A stretch of DNA of 34,236 nt from JBAXAB01 sp043718245. GTDB taxonomy: Bacteria > Patescibacteriota > Minisyncoccia > Phycocordibacterales > CAIZLB01. The stretch is taken from NCBI GenBank assembly GCA_043718245.1, contig JAYSWB010000054.1:1-34236 (forward strand). Reading direction: 5' to 3'. Shown here piece after piece: positions 20,616 to 27,929 of the stretch. How positions within the stretch are numbered: position 1 is the first letter of the stretch; each line of letters starts with the position of its first letter. Below the pieces are notes generated by a model. The model was not told where the DNA came from. It did not search any database and saw nothing but the letters and a program-made list of their open reading frames with translations. Both the position numbers and the translations under genes were made by a program.

Positions 20616-22294
20616 TACCAAATGTTTCAAAAAACTGTGTAGTTCAATGTCGAGTAAGCTCTTTAAAACAATCTCAAGAAGGAGAAAGTTTAGAAATGCA
20701 GGAGAAATCAATGAGGGCATTCATAGCTCTGAAAGGCTGGAAAATTGTTCCAAATGATAAGGTGTGGTCAACCGCAATTTCAGGAAGAAAAACTGACCGT
20801 GCAGACTTTGAGAATATTCTTGATTTCATTAAGGCACATCCTGGACTAGTCGATTATTACATTTTTCGATCGATTGATAGGTTTACAAGAGCAGGAAGTG
20901 AAGAATACTCTCGAATGAAGCGTGAACTCTCTAAGTATGGAGTAGAGATGATTGATACTTATGGAGTCATCCAACCAACTAAGAACACATTGGCAGATTT
21001 TAATATGGAGTATGAATGGAGCAAGTATTCTCCTAGTGAGATAGCAGAGATTGTGATGGCGACTCAAGCCAAATCAGAGGTCACTAATATCCTCACACGA
21101 ATGATCGGACAAGAGATAAGTCTGACTCAGCAAGGTTACCGCACTCGAAGACCCGCAGACGGTTATGTAAATGAAAAGATTTATGTAGAAGGAAAGAAGA
21201 AAACTATTCAAGCTTCATGTCCCAACAGATCAAAATTTTATATAGCTATGTTTGAACTGCGTGCTCAAGGGTTAAGTGATCCAGAATGTGTAAGCAGATT
21301 AAATGCAATGGGATATACCTCTCCAATGCAAAACAAATGGAATAAGGATCACACTAAAATCCTTGGAAGAACAGGTGGGGCACCACTCACGGTCAAACAA
21401 TTCCAAAAGATCATGGAAAACACAATCTATGCAGGAGTGGTATGTGAGAAATGGACGCATTACAAGCCGATTAAAGCTCAATACAGCGGTTTAGTTTCGA
21501 TTGAGACATGGAACCAAGCAAATAGAGGCAAATTGGCTCTTATGAAGGATACTGAGGGCGGTCTTGAGTTAGTGAAAAGACAAAGCATCGGTAAATCACG
21601 AGAAAGATATAATCCAGAATTTGCATATAAATTTATAGGATGTCCGCTTTGTGGAAAGAAAATGCTTGGCAGTGCTTCAACTGGTAAAGGTGGAGTTCCT
21701 CGACCTGCATATCACTGTTCTCGTGGTCATGAGCGATATGGCGTAAAGAAATCAGAGTTCGAGGAGTCAGTAAGCAAATATGTTAAGAGCTTGAAATTCA
21801 AACCAGAGCTCATGGATGCTCTCGAGCTTACCTTTATGAAAAAGTATAGACAGCGTGAGAAAGAAATAGTTAAAGCATCAGGCGATATTCATCAAGCAAT
21901 TGCGAACCTTGAACTCGAACAGGCTTCTAAGCTAGAAGTTATTGAGACTACAAGGAGTGCGGTGGTGAGAGAAAAGTTTGAACAGGAAGTTGATGCTCTT
22001 GAAGCAAAAATAAAGGAAGCACGAAAAGAACGATTAAAAATTCAGATCACTAGAGACGATATTAAGTCATTTGTGCAAGAGGCAAAAAACATAATGGAAC
22101 ACCCAGCTGAAATCCTATTACAGCCAAGTAATCCAAGAGCAAAAGAGAAACTATTTGAGTTGTTCTTCGAGAAGATGCCCACCTACTCAGATATAGTTAA
22201 TGGAACACCAAAATTATCCTTGATATTCCAGCTTTCTTCAGACTTCAAACCTACTAACGAAACATTGGTGACCCCACAGAGAATCGAACTCTGA
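20612..22294 (+). CDS. Large serine recombinase (integrase)
   Basis: 560 aa. The N-terminal resolvase domain (about 8-150) has CRVSSLKQ with catalytic S16, and IFRSIDRFTRAG. The recombinase domain follows (about 165-330), then a zinc ribbon with C344, C347 (CPLC) and C369 plus H373 or a later ligand, then a coiled coil (about 415-490). This is the layout of large serine integrases, which join two att sites directionally. The last nine codons are encoded by the 3' part of the tRNA-Glu gene on the opposite strand (22266-22294), so the gene crosses the integration junction. It is co-translated with the small gene upstream. Confidence 0.93.
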   Translation: MIPNVSKNCVVQCRVSSLKQSQEGESLEMQEKSMRAFIALKGWKIVPNDKVWSTAISGRKTDRADFENILDFIKAHPGLVDYYIFRSIDRFTRAGSEEYSRMKRELSKYGVEMIDTYGVIQPTKNTLADFNMEYEWSKYSPSEIAEIVMATQAKSEVTNILTRMIGQEISLTQQGYRTRRPADGYVNEKIYVEGKKKTIQASCPNRSKFYIAMFELRAQGLSDPECVSRLNAMGYTSPMQNKWNKDHTKILGRTGGAPLTVKQFQKIMENTIYAGVVCEKWTHYKPIKAQYSGLVSIETWNQANRGKLALMKDTEGGLELVKRQSIGKSRERYNPEFAYKFIGCPLCGKKMLGSASTGKGGVPRPAYHCSRGHERYGVKKSEFEESVSKYVKSLKFKPELMDALELTFMKKYRQREKEIVKASGDIHQAIANLELEQASKLEVIETTRSAVVREKFEQEVDALEAKIKEARKERLKIQITRDDIKSFVQEAKNIMEHPAEILLQPSNPRAKEKLFELFFEKMPTYSDIVNGTPKLSLIFQLSSDFKPTNETLVTPQRIEL

Positions 22295-22340
22295 TTACTG
22301 CCTTGAAAAGGCAATGTCCTAACCGTTAGACGATGGGGCC
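22266..22340 (-). tRNA. tRNA-Glu (anticodon UUC)
   Basis: Full cloverleaf on the minus strand: acceptor GGCCCCA / TGGGGTC (one G-U), anticodon loop TTTTCAA with anticodon TTC, T-arm with GTTCGATTC. Discriminator A and an encoded CCA (22266-22268) follow. The 3' end overlaps the end of the serine recombinase gene, marking the insertion point of the element. Encoded CCA may come from the element; the tRNA-Val gene nearby lacks it. Confidence 0.95.
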
Positions 22341-22355
22341 GTATTTGTCCCCAAG

Positions 22356-22383
22356 AATATAACATTTTTTCGTAAAAAGGCAA
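22356..22383 (-). promoter_or_regulatory. tRNA-Glu promoter
   Basis: Minus strand: TTGCCT (22378-22383), 16 bases, TATATT (22356-22361), 15 bases before the tRNA 5' end. Confidence 0.65.
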
Positions 22384-22393
22384 AAAATTACCA

Positions 22394-22422
22394 TTTACAC
22401 TTAGTAGTATAAGGTTTACTAT
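22394..22422 (+). promoter_or_regulatory. Promoter of the MTH1-like NUDIX gene
   Basis: TTTACA (22394-22399), 17 bases, TACTAT (22417-22422), then exactly 6 bases to the ATG at 22429: a leaderless arrangement. Confidence 0.65.
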
Positions 22423-22428
22423 TCAGAT

Positions 22429-22908
22429 ATGAAAAACACCACTTTACTTTTCCTTATCAAAAAAACTGACAACAAAATTACTGATATTTGTCTCGCAATG
22501 AAAAAGCGAGGGTTTGGTGCCGGCCGTTGGAACGGGGTTGGTGGTAAGCTTTCAGAAGGTGAAACTATCGAGCAAGCTTTAATTAGAGAAACAAAAGAAG
22601 AGATTGATGTTACGGTTGGACCGATGTGGAAGGTTGCAGAGCTTGCATTTTCTTTTGCAAATAATCCTGACTGGAATCAGTTAGTTCATGTTTATACAAC
22701 AACAGAGTGGCAAGGAGATCCTGTTGAAAGTGAAGAGATGCGACCAGAGTGGTATGCCGTTAAAGACATTCCATTTAAAGACATGTGGCCTGACGATATC
22801 TTTTGGCTTCCAAAAGTCTTGGAAGGGGAATTGGTTAGGGCAGCATTTACTTTCGGTGAAAAAGATGCGATTTTAGATCAGAAAGTTGAAACCGTAGAGA
22901 GTTTATAA
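22429..22908 (+). CDS. MTH1-like NUDIX hydrolase (oxidised nucleotide sanitation)
   Basis: 159 aa. NUDIX box G39-x5-E45-x7-R53-E54-x2-E57-E58, with the usual Gly replaced by D60. The flanking WNGVGGKLSEGET, FSFANNPDWNQLVHVY and especially VESEEMRPEWYAVKDIPF.DMWPDD are the signature of the MTH1/MutT-like branch that hydrolyses 8-oxo-dGTP and 2-OH-dATP. Substrate is inferred from those motifs. It lies between tRNA-Glu and tRNA-Val, with its own promoter. Confidence 0.88.
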   Translation: MKNTTLLFLIKKTDNKITDICLAMKKRGFGAGRWNGVGGKLSEGETIEQALIRETKEEIDVTVGPMWKVAELAFSFANNPDWNQLVHVYTTTEWQGDPVESEEMRPEWYAVKDIPFKDMWPDDIFWLPKVLEGELVRAAFTFGEKDAILDQKVETVESL

Positions 22909-22914
22909 TACTAT
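22886..22914 (+). promoter_or_regulatory. tRNA-Val promoter
   Basis: TTGAAA (22886-22891), 17 bases, TACTAT (22909-22914), 8 bases before the tRNA 5' end. It overlaps the end of the NUDIX gene. Confidence 0.7.
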
Positions 22915-22922
22915 TGTCAGGC

Positions 22923-22996
22923 GGGCGATTAGCTCAGTTGGTAGAGCGCGGGATTGACGTTCTCGAGGTTCGCAGGTTCGACCCCTGCATCGCCCA
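22923..22996 (+). tRNA. tRNA-Val (anticodon GAC)
   Basis: Acceptor GGGCGAT / ATCGCCC, D-arm GCTC/GAGC, anticodon stem CGGGA/TCTCG with loop TTGACGT (anticodon GAC), T-arm GCAGG/CCTGC around TTCGACC, discriminator A. The variable loop is 6 bases, one longer than usual. No CCA is encoded (the sequence continues CAAG). Confidence 0.93.
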
Positions 22997-23034
22997 CAAG
23001 GTAAGTCTTCAGTGCTGAAATTTGATTGTATAAG

Positions 23035-23061
23035 AAAAGGGAGCCGCTGGCGGCTCCCTTT
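23035..23061. terminator. GC-rich terminator hairpin between tRNA-Val and the unknown gene
   Basis: Perfect stem GGGAGCCG (23039-23046) / CGGCTCCC (23051-23058) with a CTGG loop. The flanks are AAAA on the left and TTT on the right, so the better T-run is on the minus strand, after the gene that ends at 23080. It can act in both directions. Confidence 0.75.
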
Positions 23062-23079
23062 GATGTGGACTACTTCCTT

Positions 23080-23517
23080 TTATTTTTTCTTCTTGGTGCT
23101 TTGTTCTTCGTCGATAAGCGAGGAGGCTTTGTGTACGATTGGTTCGAGTTCACGGATGGTGAAGCCTGAAAAGCAAGTCATGAGGAACCGGAGATCCTCC
23201 ATATTCTTGCATGTTTTGAGCCATTGCCAGATGAAGGATCTCTTGGATTCACCTATGAGATCATTTCGAGCTGTTGCCCACAATATGATAAGTTCCTTAC
23301 TGTCCATGCAGAGCGTGATCCATTTAGCGAGAACTGCTTCCTGTCTTTGGCTACCACGGAAGGCTCGAGTGTATTCAGACTTTGCATCCTTTACACGGGT
23401 CATTGAATCAACATCGGGTTGTGATCTTGGGCTTTTGGCGCCGAAGGCTCGACTGACTTGGATTATGGTTAGTCCGAGAGCTGTTGCAATCTGGTTGTTC
23501 CTTGAGAACGTTTTCAT
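23080..23517 (-). CDS. Unknown protein
   Basis: 145 aa, soluble, mostly helical with a Lys tail (STKKKK). The N-terminus NNQIATALGLTIIQVSRAFGAKSPRS reads like a helix-turn-helix (IATALG...QVSRAFG), so a DNA-binding role is possible. No family is recognised. A plus-strand frame of 172 codons overlaps it, but the minus frame has the more protein-like composition, a promoter upstream (23580-23607) and a terminator after its stop. The predicted leader is about 60 bases. Confidence 0.6.
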   Translation of the reverse strand: MKTFSRNNQIATALGLTIIQVSRAFGAKSPRSQPDVDSMTRVKDAKSEYTRAFRGSQRQEAVLAKWITLCMDSKELIILWATARNDLIGESKRSFIWQWLKTCKNMEDLRFLMTCFSGFTIRELEPIVHKASSLIDEEQSTKKKK

Positions 23518-23579
23518 TATTAATTTGTGAGTTGCGCAGACCTTTCGACCGGCAGGGTTGTGTGCTGTGGTTCAGATGA

Positions 23580-23607
23580 ATAGTATAGTTCCAGGGATTG
23601 TTGTCAA
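23580..23607 (-). promoter_or_regulatory. Promoter of the unknown gene at 23080-23517
   Basis: Minus strand: TTGACA (23602-23607), 16 bases, TACTAT (23580-23585). It is back to back with the promoter of the small RNA on the plus strand. Confidence 0.6.
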
Positions 23608-23615
23608 ATATAAAG

Positions 23616-23644
23616 TTGCAAAAATAATTAATTAGACTTACTAT
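23616..23644 (+). promoter_or_regulatory. Promoter of the putative small RNA
   Basis: TTGCAA (23616-23621), 17 bases, TACTAT (23639-23644). No gene starts downstream on this strand before the terminator at 23757-23793. Confidence 0.7.
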
Positions 23645-23651
23645 TGAATTC

Positions 23652-23793
23652 ACGCCAGTCGGCGATATGGAAAGGTGAAGGCGGGCCCGGTGTTGATGAT
23701 TACCCATTGCTGGACATGTCTCTAGACCGGCCCGCCTCACCAGCCTTTTCCTTAGTGACTTCGCTTTACACTTTGTAAAACGAAGTCTTTTTT
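23652..23793 (+). ncRNA. Putative structured small RNA, family not recognised
   Basis: About 140 nt from the predicted start (near 23652) to the T-run. It begins with a CGCC-AGTC-GGCG hairpin. Its core is a long stem: GGAAA (23669-23673), GGTGA (23674-23678), GGCGGGCC (23680-23687) and GGT (23689-23691) pair with ACC (23726-23728), GGCCCGCC (23729-23736), TCACC (23737-23741) and TTTCC (23747-23751), with small bulges and a 34-base apical loop. It ends with a perfect terminator. It lacks the SRP RNA GGAA-loop motif and the conserved RNase P and tmRNA sequences. No open frame longer than about 30 codons seems to use this promoter. Confidence 0.65.
23757..23793 (+). terminator. Terminator of the putative small RNA
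   Basis: GACTTCG-C-TTTACA-CTT-TGTAAA-A-CGAAGTC (23757-23787) followed by six T. The T-run is on the plus strand only and ends one base before the trxB stop codon. Confidence 0.88.
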
Positions 23794-23794
23794 A

Positions 23795-24709
23795 TTACGC
23801 GTGCAAATGATTGTAGATATCCTCCAGCGCCTTCACTGCATCACCCGCGGCAATATTATTTTGATGATAAAGTCCGTCGGTACAATCTCCTGCAGCCCAA
23901 ATGCCAGGAGTCTTTGACTCTTGTGTGCGAGGATCAACAACAATCTTTCCAATCGGATCCAATTCAACAATGTCTTTCACAAAATCCGTACTTGGAAGTA
24001 ATCCAATTTCTACGAAGATTCCAGTGACAGGAAGTTCAACAATTTCTTCACCGGTCTTATATGAAAAACTTTTCACAAACTTGTCGCCCTTAACCTCGTA
24101 TGGAATAGCATTTTTAATTGCTTTAACATTCGGTTTGGATAAAACCTTCTCAATTGTTACTTCATCGGCCCTAAAAACATCACTACGATTGACAATGCTT
24201 ACACTCTTACAATACGCTGCCAACTGCGCTGCGCTTTCAAAAGCGGCATTTCCGCCACCCACGACTACCACATCCTGATCAGAAAATAGGGGACCGTCGC
24301 AAGTTGCACAATATGTCAGGCCCTTGTTATCAAATTCCTCTGCACCAGGCACCTCCAATTTTCTACGTTTACTTCCTGTAGTAATTAAAATAGTTTTTGT
24401 TTCAAAAGTTTCGTCTTTTACAGTGACAGAAAAACCTTCTCCACTTTTCGTAATTTTAGAAACCAAAGATCCCTCCTTGATATCAACAACATTCCCCGCA
24501 TATGCTTTTAAATGTTTCTCTAGACTTTTTGATAATTCAGCACCACTGATTTTTATTGTACCAATCCAGTTTTCAATTCCTTCAGAGACGGTACTTTGTC
24601 CTTCGAAGTTTTTGGTAATAAAAAGAGTCTTAAGTTTTTTTCTGCTGGCATAAACACCAGCCGCTACCCCTGCGGGTCCTCCTCCAATAATAGTTAAGTC
24701 ATATGTCAT
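23795..24709 (-). CDS. trxB: Thioredoxin reductase-like flavoprotein
   Basis: 304 aa, usual length. FAD motif GGGPAG (9-14), redox pair C134-A-T-C137, second dinucleotide motif GGGNAA (151-156), and a C-terminal GIWAAGDCTDG. It would pass electrons to thioredoxin. The HRRxxxR motif that binds the NADPH 2'-phosphate in E. coli (HRRDGFR) reads NRSDVFR here, so the electron donor may not be NADPH. The start is the ATG at 24707-24709; TAGAAT lies about 16 bases upstream. It follows ftsZ with a 26-base gap. Confidence 0.93.
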   Translation of the reverse strand: MTYDLTIIGGGPAGVAAGVYASRKKLKTLFITKNFEGQSTVSEGIENWIGTIKISGAELSKSLEKHLKAYAGNVVDIKEGSLVSKITKSGEGFSVTVKDETFETKTILITTGSKRRKLEVPGAEEFDNKGLTYCATCDGPLFSDQDVVVVGGGNAAFESAAQLAAYCKSVSIVNRSDVFRADEVTIEKVLSKPNVKAIKNAIPYEVKGDKFVKSFSYKTGEEIVELPVTGIFVEIGLLPSTDFVKDIVELDPIGKIVVDPRTQESKTPGIWAAGDCTDGLYHQNNIAAGDAVKALEDIYNHLHA

Positions 24710-24735
24710 AGTTTGACCATTCTAACACAAAAAAA

Positions 24736-25905
24736 TTATTTCAACTTTGAACGTCGGAGAAACGCGGGAATAGCATTCCAATCATCATCTTCCTTATCAG
24801 TTTTCTTTTCGTTCTTGACCGCTTCTGTAGAATTTGCAGTCGGCTGGTCGAAAGAAGTAACCGGAATTGAATTAAAAATCTTTCCCCGTTCCTTTTCAGC
24901 AGGGGCTTCAACGGGATTATCAAACAAACTTTTCTTAATTGCCTCAGAGTTAGGGAAGTTTGCTGCGATAACTGTGATTCGGAGTTCATTTTTCTTTAGT
25001 CGTTCATCGCGAACTGTACCGAAAATAATCTTGGCATTAGGGTCAACAGATTCTGTGATAAGTTTTGCAGCCTCTTGGATTTCCCACATTGTAAGGTCTT
25101 CGCCTCCTGCAATTGAGAATAGGACACCCTTCGCTCCATGTATTGAAACATCGAGTAGTGGAGAGCTGATAGCAGCACGAGCGGCCTCTTCAGCACGTTT
25201 TTCACCGCTTGCAAATCCGATACCCATAAGTGCTGACCCGGCATTTTCAAGAACGGCTCGAATGTCTGCAAAGTCAATGTTACCAACAGTTCCTGGCATT
25301 GTAATCAATTCTGATATTCCCTCAACAGCTTGTTTCAACACCTCATCACACATTCCAAAGGCCTGCTTTGCAGTAGTCTCTTTTGAGACTGTTGCCATCA
25401 ATCTATCATTTGGAATAACCACCAATGCGTCTACCGATCGAGCCAGTTCGGCCAATCCTTGTTCTGCAAGTCTCATTCGCTGTTGTCCTTCGAAAGAGAA
25501 AGGTTTTGTTACAACTGCAACAGTAAGTGCGCCCATTTCCTTTGAAATCTTTGCAATGACAGGAGAAGCGCCTGTGCAAGTTCCACCACCAAGTCCACCC
25601 GATACGAAAACCATGTCAGAGTTTTTCAATGCTTCTTGAATTTCTTCTTTAGTTTCTTCCGCTGCCTTTTTACCGACTTCAGGATTCATACCTGCGCCCA
25701 AACCCTTTGTAAGATTTTTTCCAATGTGAATTTTCTTTTTAGAAAGTGCGTGATGTAGGTCTTGTGCGTCCGTGTTAATAGCGAGAAAGTCTACGCCTTT
25801 CACTTTGGAATTGATCATATGGTTGATCGCATTTTTTCCCGAACCGCCGACTCCGACGACTTTGATTCGAGCAAATGTTTCAACTTCTGGTTTGACTTGT
25901 GGCAT
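24736..25905 (-). CDS. ftsZ: Cell division protein FtsZ
   Basis: 389 aa. Tubulin-like GTPase that forms the Z-ring. GTP-binding loops are visible: VGVGGSGKNAINHM near the start, the tubulin signature as GGLGGGTCTGASP, and the T7 catalytic loop NIDFADIR. The C-terminal linker is short and acidic and ends in WNAIPAFLRRSKLK, the FtsA-binding peptide. In the signature the usual GGGTGTG reads GGGTCTG (Cys for Gly). It lies downstream of ftsA in the normal ftsA-ftsZ order, with a 159-base gap holding its own promoter and a folded leader. Confidence 0.97.
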   Translation of the reverse strand: MPQVKPEVETFARIKVVGVGGSGKNAINHMINSKVKGVDFLAINTDAQDLHHALSKKKIHIGKNLTKGLGAGMNPEVGKKAAEETKEEIQEALKNSDMVFVSGGLGGGTCTGASPVIAKISKEMGALTVAVVTKPFSFEGQQRMRLAEQGLAELARSVDALVVIPNDRLMATVSKETTAKQAFGMCDEVLKQAVEGISELITMPGTVGNIDFADIRAVLENAGSALMGIGFASGEKRAEEAARAAISSPLLDVSIHGAKGVLFSIAGGEDLTMWEIQEAAKLITESVDPNAKIIFGTVRDERLKKNELRITVIAANFPNSEAIKKSLFDNPVEAPAEKERGKIFNSIPVTSFDQPTANSTEAVKNEKKTDKEDDDWNAIPAFLRRSKLK

Positions 25906-26053
25906 GTTTTATTGGGGTATAGTTTAAAGGCAGCTTTTTTAAAAGCTTTCTATTCTGGTAATTTAACGATTCGTGATGATCGGTCCTCCTTTCCCGAGGA
26001 ATAATCAAGAACTGCCTATGAGGGTATAATAGCACGTTTTAAGGGGAGGGCAA
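25906..26053 (-). promoter_or_regulatory. ftsZ promoter and folded leader
   Basis: Minus strand: TTGCCC (26048-26053), 16 bases, TATTAT (26026-26031), giving a leader of about 115 bases, unusual in this window. In it AGGCAG (25928-25933) and CTGCCT (26012-26017) are complementary and enclose a TCCTC/GAGGA hairpin (25984-26000), a CGAT/ATCG hairpin (25967-25982) and an AGCTTTT/AAAAGCT palindrome (25932-25947). A second -10-like TATACC lies 10 bases before the ATG. Confidence 0.5.
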
Positions 26054-26064
26054 CAGCACGGCAC

Positions 26065-27261
26065 CTAAGGCAAAAACTGCTTGATCCACTTCCAAATAGT
26101 ACTGCGAGTTTTTCCGATTAACCTCATTCCTTCCTTTATATCAACTGTATTTTCATCCTCCGAATTAATTCCTAAAATTCCAAGCCCATAACCCACCACC
26201 CACTCAGCTTGTTTTTCAGTGATAAATTTAAAAGTTGTGTCATATTTTATACCAGGGCATTTTGATGGAAGGTGAAGGGAAGTTCGCGCTGCATTTTCAA
26301 TTCCAGATAAAGTCGAGCCTCCTCCAATCATTACAATGCCAGCAGGAAGTAGACCGCTTCGGTCAATCTTTTTTAAATGAGTATCAATTAGCTCGAAAAT
26401 ATCTGACAATCGTGCATCAACAATTCCGTCTAATTTTTTACGTGATACGGTCGGTGCACCAGCGCCACCTGTTTTAACAAGTTCTGCTTCTTCTAGAGAT
26501 ATTTGCAAACCTAGTGCTATGTCATTCGTAATGTCGTTCGAACCGATTGGGAAAACTTCTAATGAGATTGGAATATTATTTTCAAATACAATTATAGAAG
26601 TTGTCTCGGCTCCAATGTTTGCCAAAACACATCCTGCAATTTTCTGCGTCTTTGTCAGTGCTACGAGGCTGGCTGCCATAGGAGCCGCAACCACGTCTTC
26701 GATTGAAATTCCAGCCTCTTCAACAGCTAACAACATGTCATTTAGATGATGAGTCTGGCAGGTTATATATAGAACACGAGCCTCGAGACGTATACCTTTC
26801 ATGCCCTGCGGGCGACCTAAAACACGCTTGCCATCTACGCGATATTCGAGAGCAACACTGTGAATTATTTTTCGATTGCTGATATATGCTGTCGGAAGTT
26901 CTTTTTCGCTCTCTTCAAGCGCGCGATTAACATCAAGGTCTGTGATCTCGCTATCGGCTTTTGTTGTGTTGACTATGCCGATCCCAACAATTGCCGAGAG
27001 ACCAACCCCGCCGACTGATAGGTATGCTTTTTTAATTCGAAGCCCAGAGCTTTTCTCTGTTTGCGCAACGGCTGCACGAATGCTTTTTGCAACTTCACTA
27101 ATATTAGAAATGTATCCGTGGCGGATGCCCTTAGATTCAGATGTGCCATAGCCTACGATTTTTGGCTGAGTTGGAAATGAAGCTTCGAGAGAACGTTCAA
27201 CCGCAATCACTTTGACGCTAGATGTTCCGATGTCAATTCCTATTGATGTAATGCGGCTCAT
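26065..27261 (-). CDS. ftsA: Cell division protein FtsA
   Basis: 398 aa. Actin-like protein that tethers FtsZ to the membrane. ASKHA motifs: SIGIDIGTSSVKVIAVE at the N-terminus, CVLANIGAETTSIIVFE (phosphate 2) and VMIGGGSTLSGIEN (adenosine). The 1C domain lies about 85-165. The last residues STIWKWIKQFLP form an amphipathic helix as expected for membrane binding. Genes run rpsU, ybeY, ftsA, ftsZ, trxB on the minus strand with short gaps, so rpsU to ftsA may be one unit. Confidence 0.95.
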   Translation of the reverse strand: MSRITSIGIDIGTSSVKVIAVERSLEASFPTQPKIVGYGTSESKGIRHGYISNISEVAKSIRAAVAQTEKSSGLRIKKAYLSVGGVGLSAIVGIGIVNTTKADSEITDLDVNRALEESEKELPTAYISNRKIIHSVALEYRVDGKRVLGRPQGMKGIRLEARVLYITCQTHHLNDMLLAVEEAGISIEDVVAAPMAASLVALTKTQKIAGCVLANIGAETTSIIVFENNIPISLEVFPIGSNDITNDIALGLQISLEEAELVKTGGAGAPTVSRKKLDGIVDARLSDIFELIDTHLKKIDRSGLLPAGIVMIGGGSTLSGIENAARTSLHLPSKCPGIKYDTTFKFITEKQAEWVVGYGLGILGINSEDENTVDIKEGMRLIGKTRSTIWKWIKQFLP

Positions 27262-27297
27262 TTTAATAAAGATATTTTGAAGTTTTTAAGAATCCGA

Positions 27298-27681
27298 CTA
27301 AACCTTGAAAGCTTTGCGGATTTTCTCTTCTTCGCTCTCCATTCTACTACTATGTTCGTATCCTTTCAAATGAAACAAACCGTGGATAAATATGAATTTT
27401 AAATAATTCTCGTAAGTACGCTCGAAGAGGGGCGCCTTTTGTCGGGCTTTGTCGGGATTAATTACAATTTCTCCAACGCTTTTATCGACATTAAATGAAA
27501 GTATGTCGGTCGCATAGTCTTTTTTGCGATATTTTTTATTTAGGTTTTGAATTTTCTTTTTACCTACAAATACTAAACTTAAATTGAAATTTTTTCCTAA
27601 AACTTTATTTTTCATATTAGTAAAAAGCACCCCGTTAATTTTTGGAGTGCTTTTTAATGTTGTTGAAATCGAAACCTGCAT
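27298..27681 (-). CDS. ybeY: Endoribonuclease YbeY (rRNA maturation factor)
   Basis: 127 aa, somewhat short. The metal site is the family pattern H-x3-H-x5-H: H100, H104 and H110 in FIHGLFHLKGYEH. The conserved DYATDILSF and GEIVINPDKAR motifs precede it. YbeY works in 16S rRNA 3'-end maturation and ribosome quality control. It lies 5 bases after rpsU, which makes functional sense as both concern the small subunit. Confidence 0.95.
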   Translation of the reverse strand: MQVSISTTLKSTPKINGVLFTNMKNKVLGKNFNLSLVFVGKKKIQNLNKKYRKKDYATDILSFNVDKSVGEIVINPDKARQKAPLFERTYENYLKFIFIHGLFHLKGYEHSSRMESEEEKIRKAFKV

Positions 27682-27686
27682 TTAAA

Positions 27687-27929
27687 TTACTTTCGGCGAG
27701 TTTTTACCGGAAGCTTTCCAAGTTTTGCCAATTTTTCGTATTCTGCCTTTCGTCGTAGTCTTTCAAGTCTTCCCATTTTTACCTTGTAAGGAGAAAGTTT
27801 TCTTTCTGCATATCGGTTACCTCTAACACGGGGAAGCACTCCTGAGTCATTCATACGCTTTGAAAAACGTCGCAAAACGGATGCGGGGCTTTCTGCTTGG
27901 TTTCTTTCGACTAAAATATTGATTGCCAT
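27687..27929 (-). CDS. rpsU: Small ribosomal subunit protein bS21
   Basis: 80 aa, very basic. ERNQAESPASVLRRFSKRMNDSG is the bS21 N-terminal helix region, followed by RYAERKLSPYKVKMGRLERLRRK. The C-terminal half is a Patescibacteria-type variant rather than the E. coli form. bS21 helps in initiation near the anti-Shine-Dalgarno region, which is of interest as few genes here show a Shine-Dalgarno. TATGCT 14 bases before the ATG may be the -10. Confidence 0.9.
   Translation of the reverse strand: MAINILVERNQAESPASVLRRFSKRMNDSGVLPRVRGNRYAERKLSPYKVKMGRLERLRRKAEYEKLAKLGKLPVKTRRK

Larger units (their letters stand above)
17487..22271 (+). mobile_element. Probable integrative element in the 3' end of tRNA-Glu
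   Basis: About 4.8 kb bounded on the right by a large serine recombinase gene that runs into tRNA-Glu, and on the left by a tRNA-3'-end-like sequence next to the DUF5872-like gene. GGTGA is shared at both edges (17487-17491 and 22267-22271). Contents: a terminase-small-subunit-like gene, two membrane protein genes, three small unknown genes, a folded leader RNA and the recombinase. No capsid, portal or conjugation genes are seen, so it would be a satellite or a degraded prophage. The right edge is well supported, the left edge is a guess. Confidence 0.5.

Noticed and set aside
23012..23530. A 172-codon plus-strand frame overlapping the unknown minus-strand gene
   Set aside because: It starts in the tail of tRNA-Val/terminator sequence, is rich in Ser, Cys and Phe, and the opposite frame has its own promoter, terminator and a more protein-like composition.
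23652..23793. SRP (4.5S) RNA as identity of the small RNA
   Set aside because: The conserved apical loop with GGAA and the neighbouring AGCAGCC are missing.
24713..25639. A 308-codon plus-strand frame opposite ftsZ
   Set aside because: It is the Ser/Ala/Pro-rich antisense shadow of the clear ftsZ gene, without a recognisable domain.
27601..27650. Terminator-like AAAAGCAC/GTGCTTTT arms within ybeY
   Set aside because: They lie inside the coding sequence of ybeY, are on the wrong side for termination after rpsU, and have no T-run in the direction of transcription.
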